Source of the DNA: Glandiceps talaboti
Taxonomy: Eukaryota; Hemichordata; Enteropneusta; Spengelidae
NCBI RefSeq assembly: GCF_964340395.1
Contig: NC_135554.1
Location: forward strand, 13,133,251-13,165,750
DNA: 32,500 bases
Direction: 5' to 3'
Positions 13,108 to 22,856 of the stretch are shown here, in pieces; the stretch's first letter is position 1; every line of letters starts with the position of its first letter. Made by a program: the position numbers and the translations under genes. The notes under the pieces were generated by a model. The model did no database searches and was not told the origin of the DNA. It saw nothing but the letters and a program-made list of their open reading frames with translations.

Positions 13108-13142
13108 ACGTCACCTGTCACCAATCTCGCATTCTGATTGGC
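13108..13142 (+). repeat. 35-bp element end, copy 1
   Basis: ACGTCA, then ACCAA, CGCA and TCTGATTGG, the same order as at 13649-13684, again just downstream of an AT dinucleotide tract. It may mark the end of a decayed non-autonomous element. The sequence beyond TGATTGG diverges. Confidence 0.5.
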
Positions 13143-13383
13143 CGAGAGCCCTGCAGATACACAGGCGTATTTTTCACCAACAGCCGTATTTTTGCTTGTT
13201 GTATCACGTGATCACTTGACGTCCCCTTGTAAACAAACCAAGCAGACAACTAGAAATACAGCTATTACCAATATTTCTAAATGCCAAATTTATTGTCAAT
13301 CGTATGAAATATCATCGTTGTGTACAATTTAACAAGTCTTTGAACTGTATGTTTTGTGTCAGAGGGAAAATGTCAAAAATTCC

Positions 13384-13440
13384 ACGCAGAACGGCGATAG
13401 TCCAGATACGGCGAACGCACGGTCGTCACGCGATCGTGAA
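13384..13440. other. CpG-dense island in AT-rich DNA
   Basis: About ten CG dinucleotides in under 60 bases, with a small CACGCGATCGTG hairpin. No promoter elements or exon can be tied to it. It may belong to the surrounding cluster of decayed elements. Confidence 0.35.
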
Positions 13441-13608
13441 CATGAATTCCTAAATTTACGAAGGATATCAAAATTACCACCACAGAGGGTGCAGTTTTTG
13501 CTTAACTAGAACAACAAAGTATATCACGAACATTTCTGTACATTTAATGGAATACAGTACGCAAAACAAAGACGCACTCATTTTTCTGCTGAAGGTTATA
13601 AGTTTGAA

Positions 13609-13623
13609 TATATATATATATAT
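13609..13623. repeat. Short (TA)n tract
   Basis: Fifteen bases of TA dinucleotide next to the second 35-bp element end. Confidence 0.9.
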
Positions 13624-13648
13624 GAGTGATATGCAAATAGTAAACAAT

Positions 13649-13684
13649 ACGTCATACCACTGACCAAACGCGCACTCTGATTGG
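13649..13684 (+). repeat. 35-bp element end, copy 2
   Basis: Second occurrence of the ACGTCA...GCGCACTCTGATTGG block seen at 13108-13142. A CTGCAG and an ACGTGAT follow at different distances in the two copies, which suggests related but rearranged elements. Confidence 0.5.
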
Positions 13685-13840
13685 ATGATAAAGTTAAGGC
13701 TGAGATGTAAACAACCGCACTGCAGTCATTACAGAAGTACGTGATACTACGCCCAACAGTATAACGCGGAAGTGATTTTGTTTTAAAATGAAACAGCATT
13801 TTTAGACATTCAAAAATTGAATTTCGTAGTCGCAGGTGAC

Positions 13841-13993
13841 GTATAAGTATGTTATTTGCCAAATACGGTTCCACATCTTGCTGCACGAAGTAATTTCTCT
13901 GGTATAACGGCTCGCCTCCTACTCTCCGTTATACCAGAAAAATTACCTCTCGCAGCAAGATATGGAACGGTATTTGGCAAATAACACATATAC
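13841..13993. mobile_element. 153-bp palindromic element
   Basis: The arms at 13841-13910 and 13926-13993 are reverse complements at high identity. The inner stem is GGTATAACGG against CCGTTATACC, and the outer blocks are TTATTTGCCAAATACGGTTCC against its complement with one change. The loop is 15 bases. There is no coding frame. It resembles a hairpin-type MITE. Terminal duplications are not clear. Confidence 0.8.
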
Positions 13994-14013
13994 AAATCCC
14001 ATTGCTGCCATTC

Positions 14014-14033
14014 GGGTTAGGGTAAGGGTTAGG
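14014..14033 (+). repeat. Short telomere-like TTAGGG tract
   Basis: GGGTTAGGGTAAGGGTTAGG, about three imperfect TTAGGG units, 20 bases after the palindromic element. It is too short to be more than a possible interstitial telomeric remnant. Confidence 0.45.
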
Positions 14034-14631
14034 TACCCATGATATCAGTCTTTATCAATCAAATTGCTGCTGACGATCAAGGTAATGAATTAGTTGTCGG
14101 TTGTGGTGTGAGGAGAGAGGTGGGTCTCACAGGAAAACGGGAACAGTTGGGTACGATACTACAGATTATGTTGTGGAGATAATGACCTCGGTCCCAACAA
14201 TGTCGGGAGTGTGCTCACGTCAATCTATTCGTTGGGAGTTGTGGCTTTCAGCTCATTTAATGCGATCCAAACACATGTATTTATTAATGCAATGCCTTCA
14301 ATTACATCCATATGGCAGTAATTGTGGGAAATACCTAATGCCTTTAAAGCGTTTAACATTGGTGGCAGTGGGGGGGGGGGGGGTACGGCGGCCCAGAGAT
14401 GACATAGGAACAATACATTTGTGGAAGAAATAATTAATTTTTTGAGAGCAAAATATTCAGTACAAGGATAAAAAAATTTCTTTCATAGGACAAAACATTA
14501 TTTTTTGGGTTCAAAATAGAAATATCAAAGCAAAAAGTTAGGGGGCGGGGTTAAATCCTTACTAATGACCCGGGACTTGTATCCTTTTACATCTCTGACA
14601 GAATTTTAACCAACATTTTGAACTACTTTAA
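14034..14631. other. Decayed repeat-like stretch
   Basis: Contains a run of 14 G residues near 14370-14384 and a 110-codon plus-strand open frame (14101-14433). The minus strand is also open over 14413-14225 for 62 codons. Both frames end in the G/P homopolymer run. No domain is recognisable. Composition and context suggest an eroded interspersed repeat rather than a gene. Confidence 0.35.
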
Positions 14632-14706
14632 TAGGGGGGTCATGTTTTAGAGATAGAAATTTGAGGGAAGGCCACTTTTTAGCACGATGGAATTGGGGGA
14701 GGGTCA
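14632..14706. repeat. 32-bp degenerate tandem repeat
   Basis: On the minus strand, units begin TGACCCTCCC, TGGCCTTCCC and TGACCCCCC at exactly 32-base spacing (boundaries at 14642, 14674, 14706). Each is a C-rich block followed by an A+T-rich one. The repeat probably extends, more decayed, on either side. Confidence 0.65.
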
Positions 14707-14881
14707 CATTTTATGCAACAGCCCGAGCCAAATTTTCTCCGGTCCTCCCACCATTGTAATTACTGAAAGCACCCTAAAACCTTGATGATTGTTCTGGTAT
14801 TCTAACACTCATACATATACTAGTAATCACATTCACGTTGACTAATAGCTTACTACTATACCGTGTCATTTAACCTCTAGG

Positions 14882-14889
14882 TGACGTCA
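14882..14889. promoter_or_regulatory. CRE-like palindrome TGACGTCA
   Basis: Perfect 8-bp cyclic-AMP response element consensus about 250 bases upstream of the exon at 15137. The match is exact, but no promoter is otherwise defined here, so function is a guess. Confidence 0.3.
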
Positions 14890-15136
14890 CGACAATTAGA
14901 TTTCAACCAGCTAGATATCAGTGAATGAATGTTGAACATGATATCTCTGGTATATGAGATTCTATGACTTTCAATGAATGGTGGCTGACAATTCAACTTG
15001 GTGGTATAATGTCATTCATGCAGGATAAGCACTCCTCCATCTATCTGACAACTATAGGAACATCATAATACTGGTAGAATATGTATACATGCTTCCATGA
15101 CAATACATGGTTGTCATGCACCACTTGTACTCACAG

Positions 15137-15275
15137 AACAATGCCACCCTTGAAACTGTAGCTCTCCTTAATGTAGAAGACATCATAATGTTTGATGAGC
15201 ACGTCCTCAAACTAAAATGTGTTCGACAATTACAAAGATATAAATCTACAATAAACAATGATTACCATAATCCAG
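15137..15275 (+). CDS. Penultimate exon of an unidentified gene
   Basis: The exon follows an acceptor (GCACCACTTGTACTCACAG, ending 15136) and ends at CCAG before GTATATGAG. It holds 46 codons plus one base (phase 0 to 1) and is clearly protein-like: NNATLETVALLNVEDIIMF is followed by a K/R-rich helix-like stretch (LKLKCVRQLQRYK). The same frame is open a little upstream to an ATG at 15107, so an internal start is possible if the acceptor is not used. The phase matches the exon at 15374 exactly. The protein is not recognised. Upstream exons were not identified, though the candidate at 11577-11675 has a compatible phase. Confidence 0.5.
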
Positions 15276-15324
15276 GTATATGAGAAAATACATTACATCG
15301 TGTACAAATAATGAAATATATAAT

Positions 15325-15358
<34 letters not shown>

Positions 15359-15373
15359 AGCATATATATATAG
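15276..15373 (+). other. 98-bp A+T-rich intron
   Basis: Starts GTATATGAG and ends ATATATATAG. Most of it is AT dinucleotide. Removing it joins two protein-like frames in phase, which is the main argument that both flanking exons are real. Confidence 0.5.
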
Positions 15374-15528
15374 ATAAACCGAAACACTATTACTGGAATA
15401 GACAATTATTTGCAACCAACTATAGATTACCAGAAATTGCCAACATGGACAAGAATTTTCATTCTCACATTTCCACACAATTGCTCGATTCTTTCATAGT
15501 TTGGTTCAAAGGAGAACTGTACAATTAA
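15374..15528 (+). CDS. Terminal exon of an unidentified gene
   Basis: Begins right after ATATATAG with two bases that complete an aspartate codon from the previous exon, then runs 50 codons to TAA at 15526-15528. The product is hydrophilic to mixed, with segments KPKHYYWNRQLFATNYRLP and STQLLDSFIVWFKGELYN at the C-terminus. Aromatic and charged residues are interleaved as in a folded domain. No family is recognised. There is no canonical AATAAA close by; a TATAAA variant lies at about 15649-15654. The gene ends toward the minus-strand gene whose poly(A) signal is at 16246, so the two are convergent. Confidence 0.5.
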
Positions 15529-15700
15529 CATTTAGTAGTCTTTTCTTGAACACTTCATCGTATATTATTAGTTGATGATCTCGAAATTCATTGACCTCAT
15601 TTGCTTTTCATGTATTTATGTATACAACAAAATTATATTAGTTTCTTTTATAAAATGCTTTTAGTTCTACTGATCTTCGCCCCAAAACCTTTATTTCTTG

Positions 15701-16225
15701 TATACACAAACATTATTATTGGTGTTCATATCACTTTTACTGAATGGCAGTCATATTTGTTGTTAAAACCATTATTTACTGCATAACTCTTTAAAATGAA
15801 TGTAATACACAGAGACTCCATTCAAGTGTCTACCTCATATTATCAGATAGAAACCTTCTTTTTAGACCTTGACCTTCAAGGCCACTTGTCAAAATTTAGC
15901 CAATTCCTCACATTGTAGTATTTACATATTGCCAATTTCTTTTATTTACTTTGTTTAAGTAATATTGAAGAAAGGAAGTATACACAAACATTATTTTTGG
16001 TGCTCATGTAATATTTACTGAATGGCAGCCATATTTGTATCAAACAATCACCATATTACTGCATAACTATACAATTTCAATGCATAGACTCTATTCAGAT
16101 GTCTAACCCCATGTTTTAGTGACATTTAACCTTGACTTTGATGTACCGGATACACCATCCAAATTTAGCTGTTGCTTACATATTTTAGACAATTTGTACC
16201 AATTATGTGTTGCTAATGTCTTTTA
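15701..16225. repeat. 278-bp tandem duplication
   Basis: Copy 1 starts at 15701 and copy 2 at 15979, both with TATACACAAACATTATT. Shared blocks in the same order are TACTGAATGGCAG(T/C)CATATTTGT, TACTGCATAACT, AGACTC.ATTCA and (A)CCTTGAC. Identity is about 70-75% by eye, decreasing toward the end of copy 2. The pair fills the gap between the 3' ends of the two convergent gene models. Confidence 0.8.
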
Positions 16226-16245
16226 GATCAGGGAGAAAGGGATTA

Positions 16246-16251
16246 TTTATT
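16246..16251 (-). terminator. Poly(A) signal AATAAA for the minus-strand gene
   Basis: TTTATT on the plus strand reads AATAAA on the minus strand, 285 bases after the TAA of the cysteine-rich gene. This gives a 3' untranslated region of about 300 bases. The hexamer is common in AT-rich DNA, so it is supportive only. Confidence 0.4.
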
Positions 16252-16535
16252 ACACATGTATAAGTTTATTCAACAAATCAGATGTTAATTCCCTTTCACT
16301 TCCAACGTATAGTCGAACAGTTGTAATGTAAGTTAACATAATTAACATATACAAATTAATCCTGTTGTGGCGGACATATACGGAGTAGGATGCAAATCGA
16401 AGAGACGCATGATGCAAATTGCTGTTCTCTGTACAGTCTAAACAAATCATGCTCACAGGATCATCACAAATACATGCCCAATTAAAATCACAAAATTGTA
16501 TAATCTATCATTGCAAAACAATACATAAAGAAGTG

Positions 16536-16672
16536 TTACATACTCTTGGACTCTATCTGCCGAGCAAGCCCATCCAAATTACAGTAGCAGGTTCCATCAC
16601 TACGACATATGTCTTCCAACCAAACACAGCCATCCGGATGTTCAGCACATTTGATTGAGTAACCATCACACC
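16536..16672 (-). CDS. Exon 4: six-cysteine domain of a small secreted protein
   Basis: Terminal exon of a four-exon minus-strand gene (22110-22133, 18102-18167, 17242-17296, 16536-16672; 282 coding bases, 93 residues plus stop). It follows the acceptor TTTTCTTTATAG. Its first two bases complete an arginine codon, and 44 codons run to TAA. It encodes six cysteines spaced C-x6-C-x6-C-x6-C-x5-C-x-C, beginning CDGYSIKC and including GCVWLEDIC and CYC. The first five spacings are those of an LDL-receptor class A repeat, with a hydrophobic residue two before cysteine 2 and VxL after cysteine 3. The acidic calcium cage and normal sixth cysteine are missing, so it is LDLa-like at most. The predicted product is extracellular, with up to three disulfides. 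Function is unknown. G+C is clearly above the surroundings. Confidence 0.6.
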
Positions 16673-16750
16673 CTATAAAGAAAATACCCATTTCCGTGAG
16701 CCCTGTTATTCAAACATTTATTGTATACATGTTCATAGACATATGGAATC

Positions 16751-16751
<1 letters not shown>

Positions 16752-16809
<58 letters not shown>

Positions 16810-16834
16810 CAGACAGACACACACACACACACAC
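16752..16834. repeat. (ACAG)n followed by (AC)n
   Basis: About 65 bases of ACAG units pass into AC dinucleotides. It lies inside intron 3 of the cysteine-rich gene model. Confidence 0.97.
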
Positions 16835-17241
16835 ATAACTAAAACATAATCTTTTCTTACAGAAGGTACTAAGACAGTAAGAGTATTAATTTAAGGATTG
16901 TGATTTTACATTTCATGCCTTACATTCACAAATAAACCAAACCGTGTTTTCATTATAAAGTTATCGTTCCAATCATACCCATCACATGCAAGTAGATACG
17001 ATAAATAAGAATGGTGAGGTATGACGCTACCTGAATCTGAATCTGACGTCAACTTTATACTCGTCAACTTTCGTTCAGTCCCCTTCCCTGTGTGATTGTT
17101 TGTAGTCTAATTGTTATAGAGCAGTTTTAAAAGGTCCTAAGGAACTTTTTAGCGACTTCGAATTTGCAGAAGTGTTCTAACGTTATGAACACCTATAATA
17201 TGACAAAGATAATCGCTTCAAGAACCATGTTTATAACTTAC

Positions 17242-17296
17242 TTGTCAAACCCAGGACTTCATAAAGTTCATAATCTCCAACAGCAATGTATGGAAC
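17242..17296 (-). CDS. Exon 3 of the cysteine-rich gene
   Basis: Fifty-five bases, phase 0 to 1, between an acceptor ending GTTAG (with a TACTAAT branch-point match about 20 bases before it) and a consensus donor GTAAGT. It encodes VPYIAVGDYELYEVLGLT plus the first base of the arginine codon finished by exon 4. An in-frame TAG sits directly before the exon, so the acceptor position is fixed if the frame is right. In the predicted mature protein it forms an acidic, tyrosine-rich N-terminal segment before the six-cysteine block. Confidence 0.5.
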
Positions 17297-17450
17297 CTAA
17301 CTTTTGCATAATAATGAAATTAGTAAAAATGTTGAATTTTCCTTGACGTTATTTCAAACATTGGAGAAAATTATTGATACGATGTGCTCAAAACATGTTT
17401 CACTTTTACTATAGCATCCATGTAACCATGGAAATGAACAGCTCAAATGC

Positions 17451-17592
<142 letters not shown>

Positions 17593-18101
17593 CACGTTAG
17601 ATGTTTTGTCAGTTGGTCAATAAATTAATTAATTCATTGATCGGATCATTGGCTGCCGAAACGCTTCCATATTTTGTTAATCGTTGGATAGTTAATTGGG
17701 TAGGAACGTTTGATTTACATTGCCCTTTACTTAAGCTTCACAGTTTGTCAGGAGGTCACTTTCGTAACATGGCATAGTCATTGCAAACAGTCATGTGGAT
17801 TGTATATACTAAACTATTTCATTAAACACGGCTTGCCATCTACAGCGGTTGTGAATTATTATCAATATTATACCTGCTTGGGATATGATATACCGACAAA
17901 CGGTTATGTTTAATAAAACTTGTGTTGGAAAGGTGGATACCATTTTGTGAAAAGCTTTCCACTTTTTCCCTTTGCATCTATACATATTGTCTCAATTGTC
18001 TCGTGTGCTGCGGTGGTAAGCCCTGCTGACGCGGTGTTTACATGCTTCAAATGAACCATTCGAAAGGATGTCTTGCCAGTTTTCTCCCCATTTCTACCTA
18101 C

Positions 18102-18167
18102 CTTTGAAGTTCCGATTAAACCCCTATTAAGTGTAACACACACTATTTGCAAGACGATCATCGAACC
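18102..18167 (-). CDS. Exon 2 of the cysteine-rich gene: signal-peptide core
   Basis: Sixty-six bases, phase 0 at both ends, between an acceptor ending AAATTTACAG and a donor GTAGGTAG. It encodes a hydrophobic run (MIVLQIVCVTL) followed by NRGLIGTSK. Placed after exon 1 (MKFTLGLQ), it makes a plausible signal peptide: a basic residue at position 2, a hydrophobic core, then small residues that suit cleavage near GTS. The internal ATG offers an alternative start if exon 1 is not used. Confidence 0.45.
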
Positions 18168-18993
18168 CTGTAAATTTATACAAAGTCGTGCAAGCTATTT
18201 CATATCTCTGCGGGAGTGCACAGAGTGGTGAGGTCTTTGAGAAAGCCGCACGTTACGATTCGTCAGGGTTTTATTTGTTGCATTACTTCAGCAATCCAAG
18301 CGTGTGACTTGAAAAGCGACGACCCACATCGAACGGATAATTACAACAGTGCGATTCCATATACTGTCCCATCTTTTCAACTGAGATTTTTTTTAAGTAA
18401 CTGGATATAAGGAACAAAACACGGATCAAATTTGCTGAGAGCAATTACGTCAGTTGAAATGCCGAATTTATTTGTATTTGACACGCAAGCAGTGTCATAA
18501 CATTTGAAAGTTATTTGCCAATTAACTGAAATCTGTGTGGGTTATCACCAAGTGACCGATTAAATCAAATTCATCACGTGATCTACAGAGGTTACGGGAA
18601 CATATATCTTGTTAGAAAGCATGTAAGAATTGTGTGTGTTCATGTGATGAGCTTACGTATAACGAATATTATAAATAGTATTTTCAATATATTGATGAGG
18701 GCGATTTTTCAGTGATATACCATGACGATGTTCAGAATCATGTGCACTTTACACCCCAAATGCCATGTAACCAAATAAAATTATTGGTAACTATTGGAAA
18801 TTGGCGCTTGAATATACCTAATTTTGTTCAGAAACAAATGCATAAAAATTGAAAGTTCAACCCAAGAAAAATTGCGAAAATTAAATAGATTGTCAATTAC
18901 AGTCCTACCAACAAAAACACACATTTATGTAGCTATACTGCAAATGGAAACATCAGTTAGTACAATTGTATGTTTGAGTAAGTTAGTATTCAA
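18168..18993. other. Intron 1 of the cysteine-rich gene, left part
   Basis: Mostly featureless. A plus-strand frame, about 18829-18972, is framed by TTTTGTTCAG and GTAAGT, but its composition (many K, S, T, I, L) is what random AT-rich DNA gives. It is noted and not called. Confidence 0.35.
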
Positions 18994-19052
18994 CTCTTAC
19001 CTGCATAAAAGTCAATCCCTTCTGCAATGTAAAGTGTCAAACCTTTTTCTTT

Positions 19053-20820
19053 CTACTTAATTATTTAATGAAGATCATGTTATTGAATTTCATATATAAT
19101 TTGTTGCCCTATAGATACAATTTCAATAACACATGTTTAAATCATGTATCTAACAACCGGCTTGTATAAACTGTGATTATTATGCATATTATAACTATAT
19201 GCAACATAGATGAAACAAGTAAACCGTGTCTTACATACAATAAACAAAACAAAATTAAAACAAAAAGTGAGCCAAAAAAATCCTTCGAGTGTTTCGCTAT
19301 CATCAATTGTATAGCTACAATTCATGAGTATACCATTCTATACTGAAAGCGTGTCTTTGCACAAGGAACATCTCTCCATGCATATATCTGTGATTTATTC
19401 TAGATAGGTGTTTGTTTAATGAAGTCTAGACTCCAACTTAAAGAGTTTAAGAAGAACGTGATATTGTTACAGCAGTTTGCATTTAGTTTGTATACAGATA
19501 TACACCATTACTGGCAAATAATATAATCAACGTCATTTGGGTCATTTTGTGTCTTTTTCCTAGTCTAATTGTTCTAAATATTATGTTCTCCGTCCGGGTG
19601 ATGTCGACCACACTGCAGTTAATACAAACAAAACCTAATTACATCGGTTCGGCAATTTCTTGTTTTTCAACTCACATGAGTCTTTTCCCCATCGGCTACA
19701 CATTATCTCACCGTAGGCAAAATGTGTATTTTGATAGACTTTGCCTTTCTGTTTGCCAAAGTGTAAAAGATATCTAATCTGCGTAGGAGAAGGATGGTGA
19801 TTATACTAAGACAGTCGCCGACAGTAAATTTAGAAGGTACTAAGGTTGTCATTTCTGGGTAAGGCGTCCGTTTGTAGGGTTTCCTTCATCAACTAAAATG
19901 TTTTACAGCGTAGTTCATGACATATCGCCAAAACTTTGTTTGGCATACAGGTTTTCACCTCTCCAGACAGTAACTTGACGAAAGGACTTGAATAAGAAAA
20001 CATCACAGGAATACTAGTCTAAGAATACTGCTAAGAATATATCTGTAGACCTGGTGTACTAATTTATGCATATTGTCTTACACAAAAAGTGTTCATTTTG
20101 GGATAGACCTGCTGTATGAAACTTATTTCCAAAACGATTAAAATACTTCACATTTCATTGTGTGAATATTGGAGATATTCTAGAAATAACCATTACATGT
20201 ATCGTCAATCTATGGTAAAGTTTAATGTTGTTAATGATGCAGCAGTGATGAGATGAATAACCTTGTGTACACAGTATGTAGATATGGATTTTCGTAAAAT
20301 TGTAAATACAAACGCTTCTTGAAGAAACCTCGATCGCCCATATTTGAGAGACTTTCATCCTAACAACGGGACGTCTCCTGAAAGATTGTCCTTCATTTGT
20401 TCAACGTGCGAACGCGCGTGACTCGTTTACCATAAACATACACACATATACTCTTCGAACCTGTGATTGAAGTTAGGAACGCCTGGAGTCCGGGACACCT
20501 ACGTGTAAACGCTGGTTTCACGGGGCTATCTACGGATGGCATTTGATAATGTTGAAAGCGTAGGCAGTTCTTTAATGTTTTATCTACAACTGACGACAAT
20601 AGATATCGCGCTGTTTGTGAAATTAATATTAATAACATCGGTTTTAAGAATTCAATCCTTTCACCATGGTATCAAGCTCCGTATAGATTAATATAGTTTA
20701 ATTAGGGTAAATGTTGTTAGTTTCCAAAATATATATAAATTACAGTGACATTTATAGAAAGAAAGCACAATCATAATAAGTGTTCTTTTGCATGACAATT
20801 ACATGGGTGTTACTTTGCTG
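19053..20820. other. Intron 1 of the cysteine-rich gene, middle part
   Basis: No repeat, exon or RNA gene recognised. Confidence 0.35.
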
Positions 20821-20830
20821 GCGCATGCGC
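20821..20830. promoter_or_regulatory. NRF-1-type palindrome GCGCATGCGC
   Basis: Exact core of the animal NRF-1 binding consensus, rare in DNA this poor in CpG. A short plus-strand start context (ATGAAGTGGCAG directly before the donor GTAGGT, about 20953-20964) lies 130 bases downstream. That would fit a first exon of a plus-strand transcript, but no second exon is established. Confidence 0.35.
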
Positions 20831-20868
20831 ATGAATATTCACATGGTTTGATTTGACGAAAATCTAGA

Positions 20869-20894
20869 TGTGAGCATCACTTCGGTGATGTGCA
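20869..20894 (+). other. Hairpin with TTCG loop
   Basis: CATCAC-TTCG-GTGATG, six perfect pairs closed by the stable UUCG-type tetraloop, extended outward by several more pairs. It lies 40 bases after the NRF-1-like site and may be part of a leader RNA or coincidence. Confidence 0.35.
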
Positions 20895-21025
20895 TCTCGA
20901 TTGCTAACCCAAATCCCTGTGGAGTCTCCATTTTCATCTTTTCACTCCGTCATGAAGTGGCAGGTAGGTGTTTGATCACTTTAAGGGCAATTTAAAATCC
21001 AAGGAGGCGAAGTGTGAACAGAGAA

Positions 21026-21105
21026 ACAGACAGGCAGACAGACAGACAGACATACAGACAGACAGACAGACAGGCAGGCAGGCAGGCAGGCAAAGGGGGG
21101 GGGGG
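21026..21105. repeat. (ACAG)n, (GCAG)n and G run
   Basis: ACAG units pass into GCAG units and end near a run of 11 G. It lies within intron 1 of the cysteine-rich gene model. Confidence 0.95.
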
Positions 21106-22109
21106 TATTCTAGTACATGGATTTGTATTTTTGAGAAACTCTGCACCTTAAAAAAAAACGATCAAAATACGCAAAACGACAGACAAAAGTAGTATTGTGT
21201 AGTTGGGGCCCATCCCATCAGTTTAGATTGAAACCCATGACAGCCATCTCTGTACATGAAAAGCACAGCTTTTAGACGACTGTTTATAATCATTTTGAGG
21301 ATTTATCCCACGGCCATTCATATATATAGTTTATGGTTCCTTTACATGACCGTTTCCTTTCATTTAAGCTTATATTACAGATCACACTAAAGTTCATCTT
21401 CGATTCACATTGAATGTCGAACGTATAGCATTACTGATTTGTCCAATCTGCTTACATGTATACATTAAGCTCATGCGATACCATAGTAAAGGGTTCAATC
21501 AAGGGATTATAAAAAACGTCCTTCTTGTTCAAAAAAAACTAAACTGAGCGAACTACTAATATGTGTAAGCATATACCCTACATGAACCTGGGGTCTATGT
21601 TGTAAGCTAAGACGGGGATGATAATTAATGCAAATTGATGATAAAGGTCCAATTCAAAAACAAAAGTATGCATCGTAACTTGTTATAGTACTAACTGCAT
21701 TCATGTTTGGTGTGTTGCCTAGGATATTGTTATTTGGTATATGAGTATGAGTGGTATGTCTGTAAGCATTTGCCTGATGACAGGTTAACAAATGACGTGG
21801 ATAATGACAATTATTTAATTGTGTTGTATTCACAAGTAGGCGTCGTGTCTCATTATCACACATAGTGCCTCCTTCCCACCCACTTAAAGAGTATTCACTC
21901 AAAACGTCGACGAATTACCTCTTAGAGAAGTATGTGTTATAAGAAGAAGAAAAAAGATAATATTATGCACAAATGTTTTTTTACAGTCTTCCAATGCAAT
22001 TCCATATTGGAAACATAGTGTTGTAATATCCCATGTCATTATAAGTTCGCTGAGATATTTAGAGAAGTCTTGCATTAATTGAAATAGGTATTATACAAAC
22101 GTGACTCAC
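21106..22109. other. Intron 1 of the cysteine-rich gene, right part
   Basis: A fair plus-strand acceptor (AAGCTTATATTACAG near 21380) precedes an open frame of about 51 codons. It has no donor partner and a random-looking composition, so no exon is called. Confidence 0.35.
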
Positions 22110-22133
22110 CTGTAATCCAAGAGTGAACTTCAT
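22110..22133 (-). CDS. Exon 1 of the cysteine-rich gene: start codon
   Basis: ATG plus seven codons (MKFTLGLQ) ending CAG before the near-perfect donor GTGAGTCA. This is the first ATG after an in-frame TAA upstream, and it ends in phase 0, matching exon 2 across a 3.9-kb intron. The start context is not a strong Kozak match. A possible acceptor, ATCTCCTAAAG, about 40 bases upstream means a 5' untranslated exon may precede it, for example at 24986-25018. Confidence 0.4.
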
Positions 22134-22856
22134 ATATGAATTTTGGTATTTGTTAAATATGCAACTTTAGGAGATTTGTTGAAAAACAAAACGGTAAACA
22201 GACCACAAAGAAGATGATTGAAACGTACTGTACTAGTTCCTCTGGCCGGATTCGTGTATTTGATGACGGTGACGTAACGCAGATTTCTAAATCTGATGTA
22301 TTCACAAGGTATTTTGAAAGAAAAACTTAAACGTTGAAAACAAAATGTCGAATAGAATGTAAAGTCAATGAAGTTCACAAAAGGGAAACTTTGTGTAAAT
22401 AAATACAAGTTGAAGGTGGGCATGGTGAGAGAATTCTCGATTTCAAGGAAATAACACCCTTTCCAGGATTTCTAAATTCTTATGAAGCTATGTGAACAGA
22501 CATTGCAGTCGCTTTGTTTCCTGATGCAATCTGATGATTTGTACAACTCTAAATTGTACAGATTAGTCTTTACTATGAATTTCCCCATTATCTAATTCTC
22601 AAAGACACAAAATATCCATTCGTATCTAAGTTGTTTAACTATAAAAAAACAAGATAATACTGTACATACTTTGTGACATTATGTTAAAAAATATATCGAT
22701 AGGCTAATTCTATTATAATTACTGTATTTTCGTCCTGGTTGAGTGTCTTGCATGTTTATTAATATATAGATACGAATGTAAGCCGTTTTAATGTATTTTT
22801 ATTAAGCCTTATTCTATATCGATAACATACTACCACAAGGCATTTCAATTTGGAAC
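22134..22856. other. Upstream region of the cysteine-rich gene
   Basis: No clear TATA box or CpG cluster. A 97-codon minus-strand frame (22423-22130) overlaps exon 1 in another frame. It is hydrophobic and phenylalanine-rich, as AT-rich noise tends to be, and was not called. Confidence 0.35.

Noticed and set aside
14014-14033. True interstitial telomere
   Set aside because: Only about three imperfect TTAGGG units; too short to distinguish from chance or a repair scar.
14101-14433. 110-codon plus-strand frame, longest outside simple repeats
   Set aside because: It runs through a 14-base G run, the opposite strand is also open, and the area looks like eroded repeat.
18155-18175. GGTTCGA-like tRNA B-box on the minus strand
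   Set aside because: No A box, acceptor stem or anticodon arm at the right spacing; it lies at the start of exon 2.
18829-18972. Plus-strand exon candidate between TTTTGTTCAG and GTAAGT
   Set aside because: Splice sites are good, but the product is K/S/T/I/L-rich as in random AT-rich DNA, and no compatible neighbours exist nearby.
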